DNA of 64,000 bases from Chryseobacterium caseinilyticum (GTDB lineage Bacteria; Bacteroidota; Bacteroidia; Flavobacteriales; Weeksellaceae): positions 1,550,001-1,614,000 of the forward strand of contig NZ_JACYFS010000001.1 of NCBI RefSeq assembly GCF_014837145.1. Direction: 5' to 3'. The notes below the pieces were generated by a model. That model did not search any database, was not told the DNA's origin, and saw nothing but the letters and a program-made list of their open reading frames with translations. A program made the translations under genes and the position numbers. This document shows, piece by piece, positions 16,530 to 26,009 of this stretch. Each line of letters begins with the position of its first letter. Position 1 is the first letter of the stretch.

Positions 16530-17585
16530 CTATCTAAATTTTTTCTTCAAATTTATAAAGCTTTTTTCAAAATACTTATAGGAAAAATGGGCAGCTAAAA
16601 TGGTTATAAAAATCGTTATTAAAAAGCCTGAGATAATTACAAGATAATTGTTTAATGAATTCTCAGGCAATAACTTGAGAAAAATAAAACCTACTAACTG
16701 TAGAGAAATGCTGTGGTACATGTAAATACCATAAGAGATTTTACCCAAACCAATCAGTTTTTTTTCTTCAAAAAAACTGATTGGTTTTTTTGTAAAGAAA
16801 ACCAAAAAAAATCCGAACAAAACCATACTAAACAACTGATAAACAAAATCATCCATCACCGTTTGAAAAATATCAGTCATAAAATAGAGCGTGACGATAA
16901 CAAAAGAAAGGACTGTTAAAATCTTAAAATTTTTGTTGTCATCAAATTTAATCAGTGAGCACCACCCTGCGAATGAGAAATAGAAAAACATCATTCTGTA
17001 TTTTGAAATTACATCAAAAAATTGTGAATGATATAATGTGATATAGAAGAGACTGAAGCTTATTAAAAAAAATCTGAGGTATTTTGAAGATATAATCAAA
17101 ATTAATGGTGCAACCAACAGATAAAATTGCTCCTCAACCCCAATAGACCATAGGATTTCAAGAATTCCACCCGGATTGAAAGTGGAAAAAATATTTGGAA
17201 AAAATGTGAAAAGCAAGATCGCACCTTCCCAAAAATTATAATTTCTGGCAAAATCAAATCCCATTTCTGGAAGTATAATGTTGTAGTATAATATTCCAAT
17301 TACAGCAACCAAATAATACAAAGGAAAAATTCTTAGTATTCTCCTTACATAAAAATTTTTGAGATTAATCTTTCCTGTGGTGATTTTTTCGTTGAACAAT
17401 TGCCTGATAATCAGAAATCCACTTAAAGAAAAAAACATGTAAACAGCCTCACTTCCCTTATTAAAAATTGGCAAGTCATAAAAAAATGGCAGACCTCTGT
17501 TTTGAAAAAACTGAGGAATATGGAAAATCATTACCAATAGGGCGAGAAAAAATCTTAGAGAGGTAATGTTGGGAAGTGTTTTCAC
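16530..17585 (-). CDS. Acyltransferase 3 family membrane protein (OafA/YrhL-like)
   Basis: A 351-residue integral membrane protein with about ten hydrophobic segments. The N-terminus NITSLRFFLALLVMIFHIPQ carries the conserved catalytic His in segment 1. VRRILRIFPLYYL and WSIGVEEQFYLL are standard motifs of the family. Such enzymes transfer acetyl or other acyl groups to sugars of surface polysaccharides or other lipids. It is the last gene of a four-gene minus-strand run and begins 9 bp after tatD. Confidence 0.9.
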   Translation of the reverse strand: MKTLPNITSLRFFLALLVMIFHIPQFFQNRGLPFFYDLPIFNKGSEAVYMFFSLSGFLIIRQLFNEKITTGKINLKNFYVRRILRIFPLYYLVAVIGILYYNIILPEMGFDFARNYNFWEGAILLFTFFPNIFSTFNPGGILEILWSIGVEEQFYLLVAPLILIISSKYLRFFLISFSLFYITLYHSQFFDVISKYRMMFFYFSFAGWCSLIKFDDNKNFKILTVLSFVIVTLYFMTDIFQTVMDDFVYQLFSMVLFGFFLVFFTKKPISFFEEKKLIGLGKISYGIYMYHSISLQLVGFIFLKLLPENSLNNYLVIISGFLITIFITILAAHFSYKYFEKSFINLKKKFR

Positions 17586-17594
17586 AGATATTTA

Positions 17595-18356
17595 CTATTT
17601 AAACATTCTTTTCGCATTCTCACTTGTAATTCTGTCGATTTCCGAGAAGTCGACTCCATAAATATCGACGAGTTTACCGGCAACAAGATCAAGATAGGAA
17701 CTCTCATTTCTTTTGCCTCTGAACGGAACGGGTGCGAGATAAGGTGAATCTGTTTCCAGAACGATTTTGTCTAATGGAATTTCTTTTAAAAACTGATCAA
17801 TCTTGCCATTTTTAAAGGTCACTACTCCACCGATTCCTAAAATGAAATTTAAATCTAAAGCATGTTTTGCCTGCTCAAGATTTCCTGAGAAACAATGGAA
17901 AATTCCACGAAGCTTTGGATGTTTTTTCCGATCTAAAACTTCAAATGTTTCATCGAAACTTTCTCTTGTGTGAATCACAATTGGCAAATCTTTTTCAATT
18001 GCCCAATCGATCTGCTGCTCAAAAGCTTTCACCTGAATATCCAAAGTAGATTTGTCCCAGTACAGATCAATCCCAATTTCTCCGATGGCCGGAAAATGTC
18101 TCTGATCAAGATAATTCTTAACAATTTCCAGTTCGTTTTCCCACGATTCCGGTTTAACATAACAAGGATGTAAACCCATCATTGAAAAAATCCGGTTGGG
18201 ATATTCACTTTCCAGCTGAAGCATTTTACCGTGCGATTCTGAGTCGATTGCAGGTAGATAAAATTCTGTAATCCCTTTATTTACAGCTCTATCGATGGCT
18301 TCTTTTCTGTCTTCATCAAATTCTTCTGCGTATAAATGCGTATGTGTATCAATCAT
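17595..18356 (-). CDS. TatD-family metal-dependent hydrolase / DNase
   Basis: A 253-residue TIM-barrel hydrolase. Metal ligands are in the usual places: MIDTHTHLY at the start, GEIGID (Glu), VIHTRES (His), FHCFSGN (His), and ETDSPYLAP (Asp) near the end. TatD members are 3'-5' DNases or act in tRNA and D-amino-acid quality control. Its start overlaps the stop of the DUF4269 gene by one base, so the two are coupled. Confidence 0.93.
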   Translation of the reverse strand: MIDTHTHLYAEEFDEDRKEAIDRAVNKGITEFYLPAIDSESHGKMLQLESEYPNRIFSMMGLHPCYVKPESWENELEIVKNYLDQRHFPAIGEIGIDLYWDKSTLDIQVKAFEQQIDWAIEKDLPIVIHTRESFDETFEVLDRKKHPKLRGIFHCFSGNLEQAKHALDLNFILGIGGVVTFKNGKIDQFLKEIPLDKIVLETDSPYLAPVPFRGKRNESSYLDLVAGKLVDIYGVDFSEIDRITSENAKRMFK

Positions 18357-18874
18357 TATTTTAAAAAATTTAAAAGATCTTCATAAGGGTTTTTGAGATT
18401 CAGAAGCAGTCCGAAAGCGGGTTCTGTCTTGATTCCTTTTTTCTTAAGATCTATTATTTTCTGTTTAAATTCTTCTCCTTTTTCAGTCAGTATTTTATGT
18501 TCTGCGATCATGTGGAGGTAAGCGTTTTGCTGAGTTACCGGCCTGTTCTGTCCGAAAATTTCGATTGGAAATTCTTCTATTATAAAATTACAGACAACCG
18601 ATTCAGTTCCGTTAATTACAAGGATTTCAATATTCAAATCAAATTCAGAAAATGTCTGAATTAAAAAGTTTTTAAACTCAAGCTGATCTTTAATCTCACA
18701 AATAATATCCAAATCACTTTCCTCAATATCAATCTCAATTGGAATTGTTCCTGCCAAAACAGGTGAATATTTCTGTAGTTTTTCAAAGATTTTATATTGA
18801 TAAAGAATCTGAAAAGCTCTTTTCTGTTTTTCATTTCCTACTTTTAAATAATCAAGTTTCGTAAAGTCAATCAT
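18356..18874 (-). CDS. DUF4269 protein (nucleotidyltransferase-like)
   Basis: A 172-residue soluble protein. AGTIPIEIDIEESDLDIICE resembles the G-[ST]-x-D-x-D metal site of nucleotidyltransferases in the pattern seen for DUF4269, and HMIAEHKIL follows. It may transfer a nucleotide to an unknown target, but catalytic residues are not proven here. It is coupled to tatD by a one-base overlap and lies 20 bp after the GSCFA gene. Confidence 0.75.
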   Translation of the reverse strand: MIDFTKLDYLKVGNEKQKRAFQILYQYKIFEKLQKYSPVLAGTIPIEIDIEESDLDIICEIKDQLEFKNFLIQTFSEFDLNIEILVINGTESVVCNFIIEEFPIEIFGQNRPVTQQNAYLHMIAEHKILTEKGEEFKQKIIDLKKKGIKTEPAFGLLLNLKNPYEDLLNFLK

Positions 18875-18894
18875 TTAATTTTAAATTTTAAACC

Positions 18895-19851
18895 TTAAAT
18901 CCTGAATATTTTATGTTTCACTTTCAATCTCTGAACTTCAATTTTCTGATTCAGCTTTTCTTTAAATTCAATGTACTTCGGATCTTTTTCATCATCGGTT
19001 CTGTGTTCCAAAGCTTGATTGATTTTAAAATTTTCTTTGATAAAATCTTTCGTCTCATCTGAAAAATAAGCATTTCCAAACTTGTCGAAAATGTAATTGA
19101 CCGCCTGCGAATTTGGATGTATCAAATCATCTTTATAAAATCTGTAATCGCGCAAATCGTCCATTAAAATTTCGTAAACCGGAAGATAATGGCATTTTTC
19201 AAACTGAGAAATGACTTCATGAACGGCTGTAATCAATTTAGATTTACTCAACTGGTTTTCAGTCATTCCGTCTTTAGTGTGACGGACCGGCGAAACAGTG
19301 AAGAGAATCTGAACATTTTCAGGGCAAATATCTTTCAGATTGATAACCGTATCGTAAATTGAATCTGTCAGTTCCTGATGCGTCAAAAGTCTTTTCTCAA
19401 AGAATTTCTGAGGAATTTTGTGGCAGTTCGCAACCAATTTTTTCTTGGGTTCAAATTCGTAGATAAACGACGTTCCGTAAGTGATAATGACCCAATTTGA
19501 TTCCTGCAGAAACTGGTTTCCTTCAGTCAATTTTGTGTTGATCTTATCCAAAGTCTGATGAATAAACCTCGTGTCAAAACTTGTGTGGTGATCAAGCGAA
19601 ATAAATTCGTCGTGATAGGTAATCAGTTCATCTTCATGATAAAATTCAGAATCATGAAGTCTTTTCACAGCATTATTAATCGAAAATGGATTAAAAACCG
19701 TCCCGAACGGATTATTGACCGTCTGAAGCTGCCCTTTCTGAAACAAATCAGACATTTCCGACGCAAAGCATGATCCTATTGAAAATATTTTATCTTCAAT
19801 TCCGATTTTGTTTTCAGATTCTGCGATGTTTACTTCGGTACGGAATTTCAT
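18895..19851 (-). CDS. GSCFA-domain protein
   Basis: A 318-residue protein with the name-giving motif FSIGSCFASEMSD at about residues 25-37 and then NPFGTVFNPFSI. The order of Gly-Ser and a late Asp/His region (DDLIHPNSQAV) suggests an SGNH-type esterase or acyl hydrolase. Substrate unknown. It is the first gene of the run GSCFA - DUF4269 - tatD - acyltransferase. Confidence 0.88.
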   Translation of the reverse strand: MKFRTEVNIAESENKIGIEDKIFSIGSCFASEMSDLFQKGQLQTVNNPFGTVFNPFSINNAVKRLHDSEFYHEDELITYHDEFISLDHHTSFDTRFIHQTLDKINTKLTEGNQFLQESNWVIITYGTSFIYEFEPKKKLVANCHKIPQKFFEKRLLTHQELTDSIYDTVINLKDICPENVQILFTVSPVRHTKDGMTENQLSKSKLITAVHEVISQFEKCHYLPVYEILMDDLRDYRFYKDDLIHPNSQAVNYIFDKFGNAYFSDETKDFIKENFKINQALEHRTDDEKDPKYIEFKEKLNQKIEVQRLKVKHKIFRI

Positions 19852-19857
19852 TTAAGT

Positions 19858-19945
19858 CAATTTGAAAATAAGTTAATTTGATAATTTGAAAATGAGAATT
19901 GAGTCGCTGACAATTTTCAAATTGATAAATTATCAAATTTTCAAA
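19858..19945. repeat. AT-rich imperfect palindrome
   Basis: Units of AATTTGAAAAT and AATTTGATAATTTG on the left are mirrored on the right as ATTATCAAATTTTCAAATT, with GAGTCGCTGACA at the centre. It fills the gap between the prenyl synthase stop and the GSCFA start and looks like the element at 11842. Confidence 0.5.
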
Positions 19946-20917
19946 TTAAGATTCTCTTCTTAAAAGATAGTTGGCCAATTCTGCGAAAGGTTTTTTCTTC
20001 TCATCGTCGATATCGATTTTCTGAAGGAAACTTTGACCTATCTCATTGTGTTTTTCGATCAGTCTTAAAGCTTTTTCATCTACTCCTGTGCGTCTGAAAA
20101 TCTTTTCTACGCCGTAAACTTTATCGATATTATCTGTTTTCTTTGAGTACCAGAAATCAAGTTCTTTCAGTTCAGCCTCAGTGGCGTATTCTCTTGCCAA
20201 AAGATAAAGAACTGTTTTTTTGTTTTCGTAAATATCGCCTGCATGCTTCTTTCCAAACTGTGCCTGATCTCCGAAAACATCCAGATAATCATCCATGATC
20301 TGGAAAGCGATACCGATGTGTTTTCCAAAGTTGAAGATTGCTTTTGCATCTTTAAAATTGGCTTTTGCTATCATTGCTCCAATCTCGAAAGATGAAGCGC
20401 TTAAAACACCGGTTTTGTAGGTAATCATTCTGATATAATCATCGAAGGTTACGTCTTCCTTAGTTTCAAAATTGATGTCGTATTGCTGACCTTCACAAAG
20501 CAGCAATCCTGTGTGGGTGAAAATTCTGATACAGGCTTTAAAGATTTCAGGTTCAAGATCTTCAAAAAACTTATAAGCTTTAAGCATGAGTCCGTCTCCT
20601 GAAAGAATCCCTGTATTGATGCCGTGAAGGGTATGAATGGTTGGCTTATTTCTTCTTAAAGGCGCTTCATCCATAATATCATCATGAATCAGCGTAAAAT
20701 TATGGAAAAACTCGATGGCCAGAGCCGGTTTAATCGCCTCTTTCATATCACCGCCAAAGAGATCGCAGGCCATCAGCACCATGATTGGGCGAAGACGCTT
20801 TCCGCCGTGGGAAATGATGTAATTCATCGGGTCGTAAAGCTCTGCCGGCTTGTCTTTGAAAGTATATTTGGTAATGGCATCAGCAACAATCTGTTGGTAG
20901 GTGTCTAAGAATTCCAT
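19946..20917 (-). CDS. Polyprenyl (isoprenyl) diphosphate synthase
   Basis: A 323-residue trans-prenyltransferase. The first aspartate-rich motif is DDIMDEAPLRRNKPT and the second is DDYLDVFGD, both binding the diphosphate through magnesium. SHGGKRLRPIMV is the substrate-binding start. It condenses isopentenyl units to geranylgeranyl or longer chains, for menaquinone or carotenoids. The residues before the first DDxxD that set chain length cannot fix the product here. The ATG at 20917 is chosen over an in-frame start at 20947 because the family starts there. Confidence 0.92.
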   Translation of the reverse strand: MEFLDTYQQIVADAITKYTFKDKPAELYDPMNYIISHGGKRLRPIMVLMACDLFGGDMKEAIKPALAIEFFHNFTLIHDDIMDEAPLRRNKPTIHTLHGINTGILSGDGLMLKAYKFFEDLEPEIFKACIRIFTHTGLLLCEGQQYDINFETKEDVTFDDYIRMITYKTGVLSASSFEIGAMIAKANFKDAKAIFNFGKHIGIAFQIMDDYLDVFGDQAQFGKKHAGDIYENKKTVLYLLAREYATEAELKELDFWYSKKTDNIDKVYGVEKIFRRTGVDEKALRLIEKHNEIGQSFLQKIDIDDEKKKPFAELANYLLRRES

Positions 20918-21169
20918 AAAATGTAAATAGTTTGAACAAAAATACAATTTTCCGAGGGGTTTTGAAATAAAAAACTTTGGCTAACAGTACAAATTTCACT
21001 CTTGTCTGAATCTTTATTTTTATTTCAACGATACGAAAAATCAAATGCTCAGCAAGCAAAAATAAAACGCCCGCATGCTTTTTGAAAATGCAGACGTGCT
21101 TTTGTCTAAGTCCACGAATGCTTTTTATGAAATCCTCCCGATGACTTCAATGAGGCATTGTAAGAAAAG

Positions 21170-21199
21170 TAAAACGGACATTTTATCAAAAATGTCCGT
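21170..21199 (-). terminator. Terminator of the phosphate transport operon
   Basis: ACGGACATTTT pairs with AAAATGTCCGT. On the minus strand a T run follows. It lies 27 bp beyond the transporter stop. Confidence 0.8.
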
Positions 21200-21225
21200 C
21201 ATATAAAAAAATGTAATATTCTTTT

Positions 21226-22365
21226 CTAAAAAGCTGTCACGATGAGATAAGTTATCGCCGCAACGATCGCTGAAATAGGAATCGTTAAAACCCATGCCCA
21301 AAGAAGGCTTACGGTAATTCCCCAACGTACTGCTGAAATCCTTTTCGTTAAACCTACCCCGATAATGGAACCTGTAATTGTGTGTGTTGTAGAAACAGGA
21401 ATCCCGAAATGGTCTGTTAAAAACAAAGTAATTGCACCTGCAGTTTCTGCACTTACACCTTCCAGAGAGGTTACTTTTGTAATTTTGGTTCCCATTGTTT
21501 TGATGATCTTCCATCCTCCGCTCATGGTTCCCAATGCAATCGCTACGAAAGACACCAGAGGTACCCAAAGATAATCTTTGGCAAAGTGGTCAAAACGGTC
21601 TGCAGAAGCTATATTTATATATTCCGGATCTACAAGCATCTGAACGTGGTAGTAAATAACAGCCGCGCCAATGATTCCCATTACCTTCTGAGCATCATTA
21701 AGACCGTGACCCAGACTGAATAATGCAGAAGAAACCAGCTGTAATCTCTTGAAAGACTTGTCTGCCTTGTAAGGATTTGAATTTTTGTAAAGATGAACAA
21801 TGATTAAAGTAATAATAATTGAAATAATCATCCCTACAATCGGTGCCATAAAGATAAATAGAAAAATAGGAATTACTTTCTCAAATTTCACAATATCCTG
21901 CGTACCCACTTTTAAGAGTGCTTGTTTAATCGTTTCAAAAGCTCCCGAATCAGGATGTGCAGCTACCACTTCTCTGTAATCCAGCATAAATGCATGCATT
22001 AACGCAGCACCTAAGAAACCACCAATCAGAGTGTGAGAAGAAGAAGACGGAATCCCAAACCACCATGTAAGCAGATTCCATGCAATAGCGGCCACAAGAC
22101 CAGAGAAGATCACCTCAAGGGTGATAAAGTTCTCGTTAACTGTTTTGGCAATTGTATTACCAATTTTAAAATCTTTAATGATATAAGCGGCGATAAAGAA
22201 AGCCGCAAAATTCCAAAGTGCTGCCCAAAGTACTGCCTGAAAAGGCGTAAGTACCTTTGTAGAAACAATTGTCGCAATCGAGTTGGCTGCATCATGAAAA
22301 CCATTAATGTAATCGAAGATAAGCGCCAAAGCAATGATCACTGTAAGTAAAATAGGAAATTCCAT
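21226..22365 (-). CDS. Inorganic phosphate transporter, PiT family
   Basis: A 379-residue inner-membrane carrier for phosphate, driven by protons or sodium. The two signature halves are visible: FDYINGFHDAANSIATIVST near the N-terminus and SLGHGLNDAQKVMG in the middle. SSSHTLIGG and VSTTHTITGSIIGVG are the inverted-repeat motifs lining the path. About ten membrane segments. It follows the DUF47 gene by 16 bp, the usual pairing for low-affinity phosphate uptake. Confidence 0.95.
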   Translation of the reverse strand: MEFPILLTVIIALALIFDYINGFHDAANSIATIVSTKVLTPFQAVLWAALWNFAAFFIAAYIIKDFKIGNTIAKTVNENFITLEVIFSGLVAAIAWNLLTWWFGIPSSSSHTLIGGFLGAALMHAFMLDYREVVAAHPDSGAFETIKQALLKVGTQDIVKFEKVIPIFLFIFMAPIVGMIISIIITLIIVHLYKNSNPYKADKSFKRLQLVSSALFSLGHGLNDAQKVMGIIGAAVIYYHVQMLVDPEYINIASADRFDHFAKDYLWVPLVSFVAIALGTMSGGWKIIKTMGTKITKVTSLEGVSAETAGAITLFLTDHFGIPVSTTHTITGSIIGVGLTKRISAVRWGITVSLLWAWVLTIPISAIVAAITYLIVTAF

Positions 22366-22381
22366 CTTTCAGATATCTTGT

Positions 22382-23020
22382 TTAAGCGTATTTAATCATG
22401 ATGTTTTCAATCGTATTGGCTACATCTTCAGCTTTATCGGTTACGATTTCAAGATAGTTCAATACGGAAGAAACTTTGATAATATTGATGGCATCATTGG
22501 TTTCAAATAAATCAACCATAGAGTTTGAAAGCAGATCATCAGCAATATTCTCTATAGAATTTACTTTGATACATGCTTCTTTTACCTGCTCCATATTTTT
22601 GAAACCTTTAAGATTCTTCATCGCATTCTGAATTTCAATACATGCTTTGTGAATCAGTAAAGAGAAATCTGAATAAGCCTTCATCTCAGGAGACTTGTAA
22701 AGGAAAATATATTTTGTAGAAGCGTAAATGTAATCTGCGATATCATCAAGACCTGTTGCAAGAGTGTGAATATCTTCTCTATCGAAAGGAGTAATGAAGT
22801 TTTTCCCCAGTTCCACAAAAATCTCGTGAGTCAACTCATCGTTTTTGTGCTCGTAGTCGCTCATTTTTTTCAACATGGTATCGTCGTTTACGTCAAAATC
22901 TTTGATCCCGTTATTGAACTCTTCAGACATAGCCACAAGGTTGTCGGTTACTTTTTCAAAAAGTACGAAGAAGATTTTATCTTTTGGTTGAAAAGCGTGG
23001 AAAATATTACCAATTCCCAT
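22382..23020 (-). CDS. DUF47 / PhoU-like phosphate transport regulator
   Basis: A 212-residue all-helical protein of the DUF47 (YkaA, TIGR00153-like) family, related in fold to PhoU. Visible marks are EHKNDELTHEIFVELGKNF, TPFDREDIHTLATGLDDI and the final ITDKAEDVANTIE-like helix, with Asp/Glu pairs typical of metal-cluster sites. It is thought to bind and control the PiT carrier encoded next. The ATG at 23020 (MGIGNIFHAF) is preferred to an upstream in-frame ATG at 23050 because homologues start there. Confidence 0.88.
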   Translation of the reverse strand: MGIGNIFHAFQPKDKIFFVLFEKVTDNLVAMSEEFNNGIKDFDVNDDTMLKKMSDYEHKNDELTHEIFVELGKNFITPFDREDIHTLATGLDDIADYIYASTKYIFLYKSPEMKAYSDFSLLIHKACIEIQNAMKNLKGFKNMEQVKEACIKVNSIENIADDLLSNSMVDLFETNDAINIIKVSSVLNYLEIVTDKAEDVANTIENIMIKYA

Positions 23021-23196
23021 TGTAAAGTATTTATTATAATTCGTGTGCAAATTTCTAAAAAAAGCTTCTTAACAAAAAGCATCCAGCGTTAATTTTTGTT
23101 CATATTGGAAGAAACTTTTTAACAATAGAAATTAGAGCTTAATATGATTAGCCACCCCACTAAACAAACCTTACAAGTTGCTATTATTCAATGATT

Positions 23197-23229
23197 TAAA
23201 TAAATAAAAGCCGACAAAAATGCCGGCTT
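23197..23229 (-). terminator. Terminator of the DbpA-like helicase gene
   Basis: AAGCCG and CGGCTT arms with a short loop, followed on the minus strand by TTTATTTATTT. Confidence 0.75.
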
Positions 23230-23251
23230 AAATTATATGGTATGAATAAGA

Positions 23252-24955
23252 TTAGTTAGCTTCTTCAGCTCTCATATCTTTTCCTTTAAACTTCATAGAC
23301 TGAATATTTCCTAAAAGCTCACCTTTAAAAGATTTTTCAACCTCGAAGAATGAGAATTTTTCAAGGATCTCGATGTTACCGATTTCAGCTCTTTTGTTGC
23401 CTTTGCTTGAAGTAGCTTTGTTGATAATTTCAAGGACATCAATTTTTTTCAACTGGTCTTTTTTACCTAAATTAAAGAAAAATCTTGTCATATTTTCGTC
23501 ACGCTGTCTTGGTTTTCCGCCACGGTCGCCTCTTCTTCCATCACGGTCATCTCTTGGCCCTCTATCGCGGTCTCTTCCTCTGTCTCTGTCTCTTCTGTCG
23601 CCTCTTCCTCCTCTGTCATCATCTCTTGTACTCATTTTCTGCTCCAGAATATCCTGCTTGTCTTTGTAATAAAGCGCAAGATCTTTTAACTGGAACTGAA
23701 GCAATTTGTGCACAAGTTCCTCTTTTGAAAATTCAGAAAGGTCAGGAATTAAAGAATCATCAAATTCGAAGAAATCTTCGTGTACTTCCAGAAGGTTTTC
23801 GAAAACCCCAGCTACCTGAGCTTTTACGATATCTTCACCTGTAGGAATTCTTGATTCAGTAATATCAATTTTGGTAACAGATTTTATCTGCTTCAGTTTT
23901 CTGCTTTCTTCAGGTTTAATCAAAGAAATAGAAATACCGTCTTTCCCTGCTCTACCCGTTCTACCACTTCTGTGAACAAATACTTCCGGATCATCCGGCA
24001 ATGAGTAGTGTACAACGTGCGTAAGTGAATTTACATCCAAACCTCTCGCTGCCACATCTGTTGCTACCAGAATATCAATGTTTTTCAGTCTGAATTTCTT
24101 CATTACTGTATCTCTCTGCGCCTGAGAAAGATCACCGTGAAGAGCATCAGCTGCATAACCGTTCTGCATTAAGAAATCGGCAACTTCCTGAGTTTCCATT
24201 CTTGTACGGCAGAAAATAATTGAATATTGATTAGGGTTTGAATCGATTAATCTTTTCAAAGCCTCCTTTTTCTGACGGTAACCGGCTACATAATATTCGT
24301 GTTTGATGTTCTTCTTAACTTCATTAATAGAACCTACAGAAATTCTGTGTGGTTTGGTCAGATAATTTTTAGAAATTCTCTCAACTTCCTTGCTCATCGT
24401 TGCTGAGAAAAGGAAAGTCTGTTTTGTTTCAGGAGTTTCGCTCAAAATTGTTTCCAATTCGTCTTTGAAACCCATTGAAAGCATTTCATCTGCTTCGTCT
24501 AAAACCAACCAGTGAATTGCAGAAAAGTCTAATGCTTTTCTATTGATGAGGTCGATTACTCGTCCCGGAGTTCCCACAATGATCTGTGGTTTATCCTTTA
24601 GAGATCTCATCTGATCCATAATACTGCTTCCCCCGTAAACCGCTGTAGATTTAATGTTCGGCATGTACTTCGTGTAGTTTTTTATGTCTTTAGCAATCTG
24701 AAGACATAATTCCCGTGTCGGACAAAGCACCAAAAATTGGATTTTGCGACTCGTATCGTCAATCATATCCAAAATCGGAAGCGAAAACGCTGCTGTTTTG
24801 CCTGTCCCTGTCTGCGCAAGTGCGATCAAATCGCGAATATCTGAAAGAATGAAAGGGATAGTCTGTTTTTGGATTTCTGTCGGGCTTTCGTAACCCAGTT
24901 CGCCAATTGCCTTAAGTAAATCAGGTCTTAAATTGGACTCCGTAAATAAATTCAT
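23252..24955 (-). CDS. DEAD-box RNA helicase with RG/RD-rich linker and DbpA-like C-terminal domain
   Basis: A 567-residue helicase. Core motifs are [49 protein letters not shown] and HRSGRTGRAG. Residues about 440-490 form a low-complexity linker of alternating Arg, Asp and Gly. The last about 80 residues (TRFFFNLGKKDQLKKIDVLEII, MKFKGKDMRAEEAN) resemble the DbpA RNA-binding fold that recognises 23S rRNA. A role in ribosome biogenesis or cold-shock RNA remodelling is likely. The ATG at 24955 is chosen because a -7 box lies between it and the upstream TTG at 25009. Confidence 0.93.
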   Translation of the reverse strand: MNLFTESNLRPDLLKAIGELGYESPTEIQKQTIPFILSDIRDLIALAQTGTGKTAAFSLPILDMIDDTSRKIQFLVLCPTRELCLQIAKDIKNYTKYMPNIKSTAVYGGSSIMDQMRSLKDKPQIIVGTPGRVIDLINRKALDFSAIHWLVLDEADEMLSMGFKDELETILSETPETKQTFLFSATMSKEVERISKNYLTKPHRISVGSINEVKKNIKHEYYVAGYRQKKEALKRLIDSNPNQYSIIFCRTRMETQEVADFLMQNGYAADALHGDLSQAQRDTVMKKFRLKNIDILVATDVAARGLDVNSLTHVVHYSLPDDPEVFVHRSGRTGRAGKDGISISLIKPEESRKLKQIKSVTKIDITESRIPTGEDIVKAQVAGVFENLLEVHEDFFEFDDSLIPDLSEFSKEELVHKLLQFQLKDLALYYKDKQDILEQKMSTRDDDRGGRGDRRDRDRGRDRDRGPRDDRDGRRGDRGGKPRQRDENMTRFFFNLGKKDQLKKIDVLEIINKATSSKGNKRAEIGNIEILEKFSFFEVEKSFKGELLGNIQSMKFKGKDMRAEEAN

Positions 24956-24975
24956 TAAATAATATAAAATTTTTG

Positions 24976-24983
24976 CAAAGGTA
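24976..24983 (-). promoter_or_regulatory. -7 element of the helicase promoter
   Basis: TACCTTTG on the minus strand fits TAnnTTTG and lies 20 bp before the ATG. The nearest upstream TTG is 23 bp away, a little wide. Confidence 0.5.
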
Positions 24984-25227
24984 CAATTATTATTTGGATA
25001 ATCTCGCAACGTATATTACAGAATCAATAATTTAACATCTTAAATTTGATTCATTTTTTAAAATAATCAAAAAAAATCATCCTTTTTATTCAAAATTTTA
25101 AAAATATCATACCCTCGCAGTAATTTAGGACATTCTTTGTTTTAACAGTTAATTTTTATTAATACTTCAAAAATTCATTCTACAATAGATTTAAATTGAT
25201 TAAATTTGGTTTAAAATCAATCATCGC

Positions 25228-25905
25228 ATGTCTTCAACAATATCAAAAAATACTTTAAATTTTCTACAGAATCTCTCTCAAAACAATAACCGTGAGTGGT
25301 TTACGGAGAATAAAAAACAATATACCGATTCGCAAGAAAATATGATTTTATTCATAGAAGATCTTATAGCAGAAATGGGTGTTTTTGATGAAGACATTTT
25401 AAAGACAGACGCCAAAAAGACACTTTTCCGAATTTACCGCGACGTACGTTTTTCAAAAGATAAATCTCCCTATAAAACCAATATGGGAGCATCTTTAGGA
25501 ATGGGAAAAGGCAGCCAGAAAGCAGGCTACTATCTTCATGTGGAACCTGGCAAATCTTTTCTCGCTTCCGGAATTTACATGCCGGACTCTGCAGCTTTAA
25601 AAACCATCCGTAAAGAAATTTCGCTGTATTCTGAAGATTTCCTGAAGATTGTTAATCAGAAAGATTTCAAAAAACTTTTTAAAGAGCTTGACCAGGACGA
25701 CAAACTAAAGAAAATTCCGCAGGGTTTTGAAAAAGAAGACCCTATGGCCGAATATTTAAAACTGAAAAATTTTATTGTGGTCTATCCACTAAAAGACGAA
25801 GACCTCAAACATAAAGATGCTGCAAAAAAATTCTCTGAAATATTTAAAGCAGCAAAACCGCTGAATGATTTTTTAAATTCCGCAATATTAAATTCTACAA
25901 ATTAG
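25228..25905 (+). CDS. DUF2461 protein
   Basis: A 225-residue soluble protein of the DUF2461 (TIGR02453) family. Marks are FLQNLSQNNNREWFTENKKQY near the start, RIYRDVRFSKDKSPYKTN in the middle, and then GYYLHVEPGKSFLASGIYMP. The function of this family is not established. It stands on its own after a 218-bp AT-rich gap. Confidence 0.88.
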   Translation: MSSTISKNTLNFLQNLSQNNNREWFTENKKQYTDSQENMILFIEDLIAEMGVFDEDILKTDAKKTLFRIYRDVRFSKDKSPYKTNMGASLGMGKGSQKAGYYLHVEPGKSFLASGIYMPDSAALKTIRKEISLYSEDFLKIVNQKDFKKLFKELDQDDKLKKIPQGFEKEDPMAEYLKLKNFIVVYPLKDEDLKHKDAAKKFSEIFKAAKPLNDFLNSAILNSTN

Positions 25906-26009
25906 ACAATAGACACATTGCTCTGAAAATGAACACATTATAATAAGTGCGATTTAATTAAAATTTAACATTTTTCACTACCTTTGCTGGTCATAAAAAA
26001 GAAAAACTA

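Noticed and set aside
23373..23844. Plus-strand frames with Ser/Leu/Arg-rich repeats opposite the helicase linker
   Set aside because: They are antisense shadows of the Arg/Asp/Gly linker.
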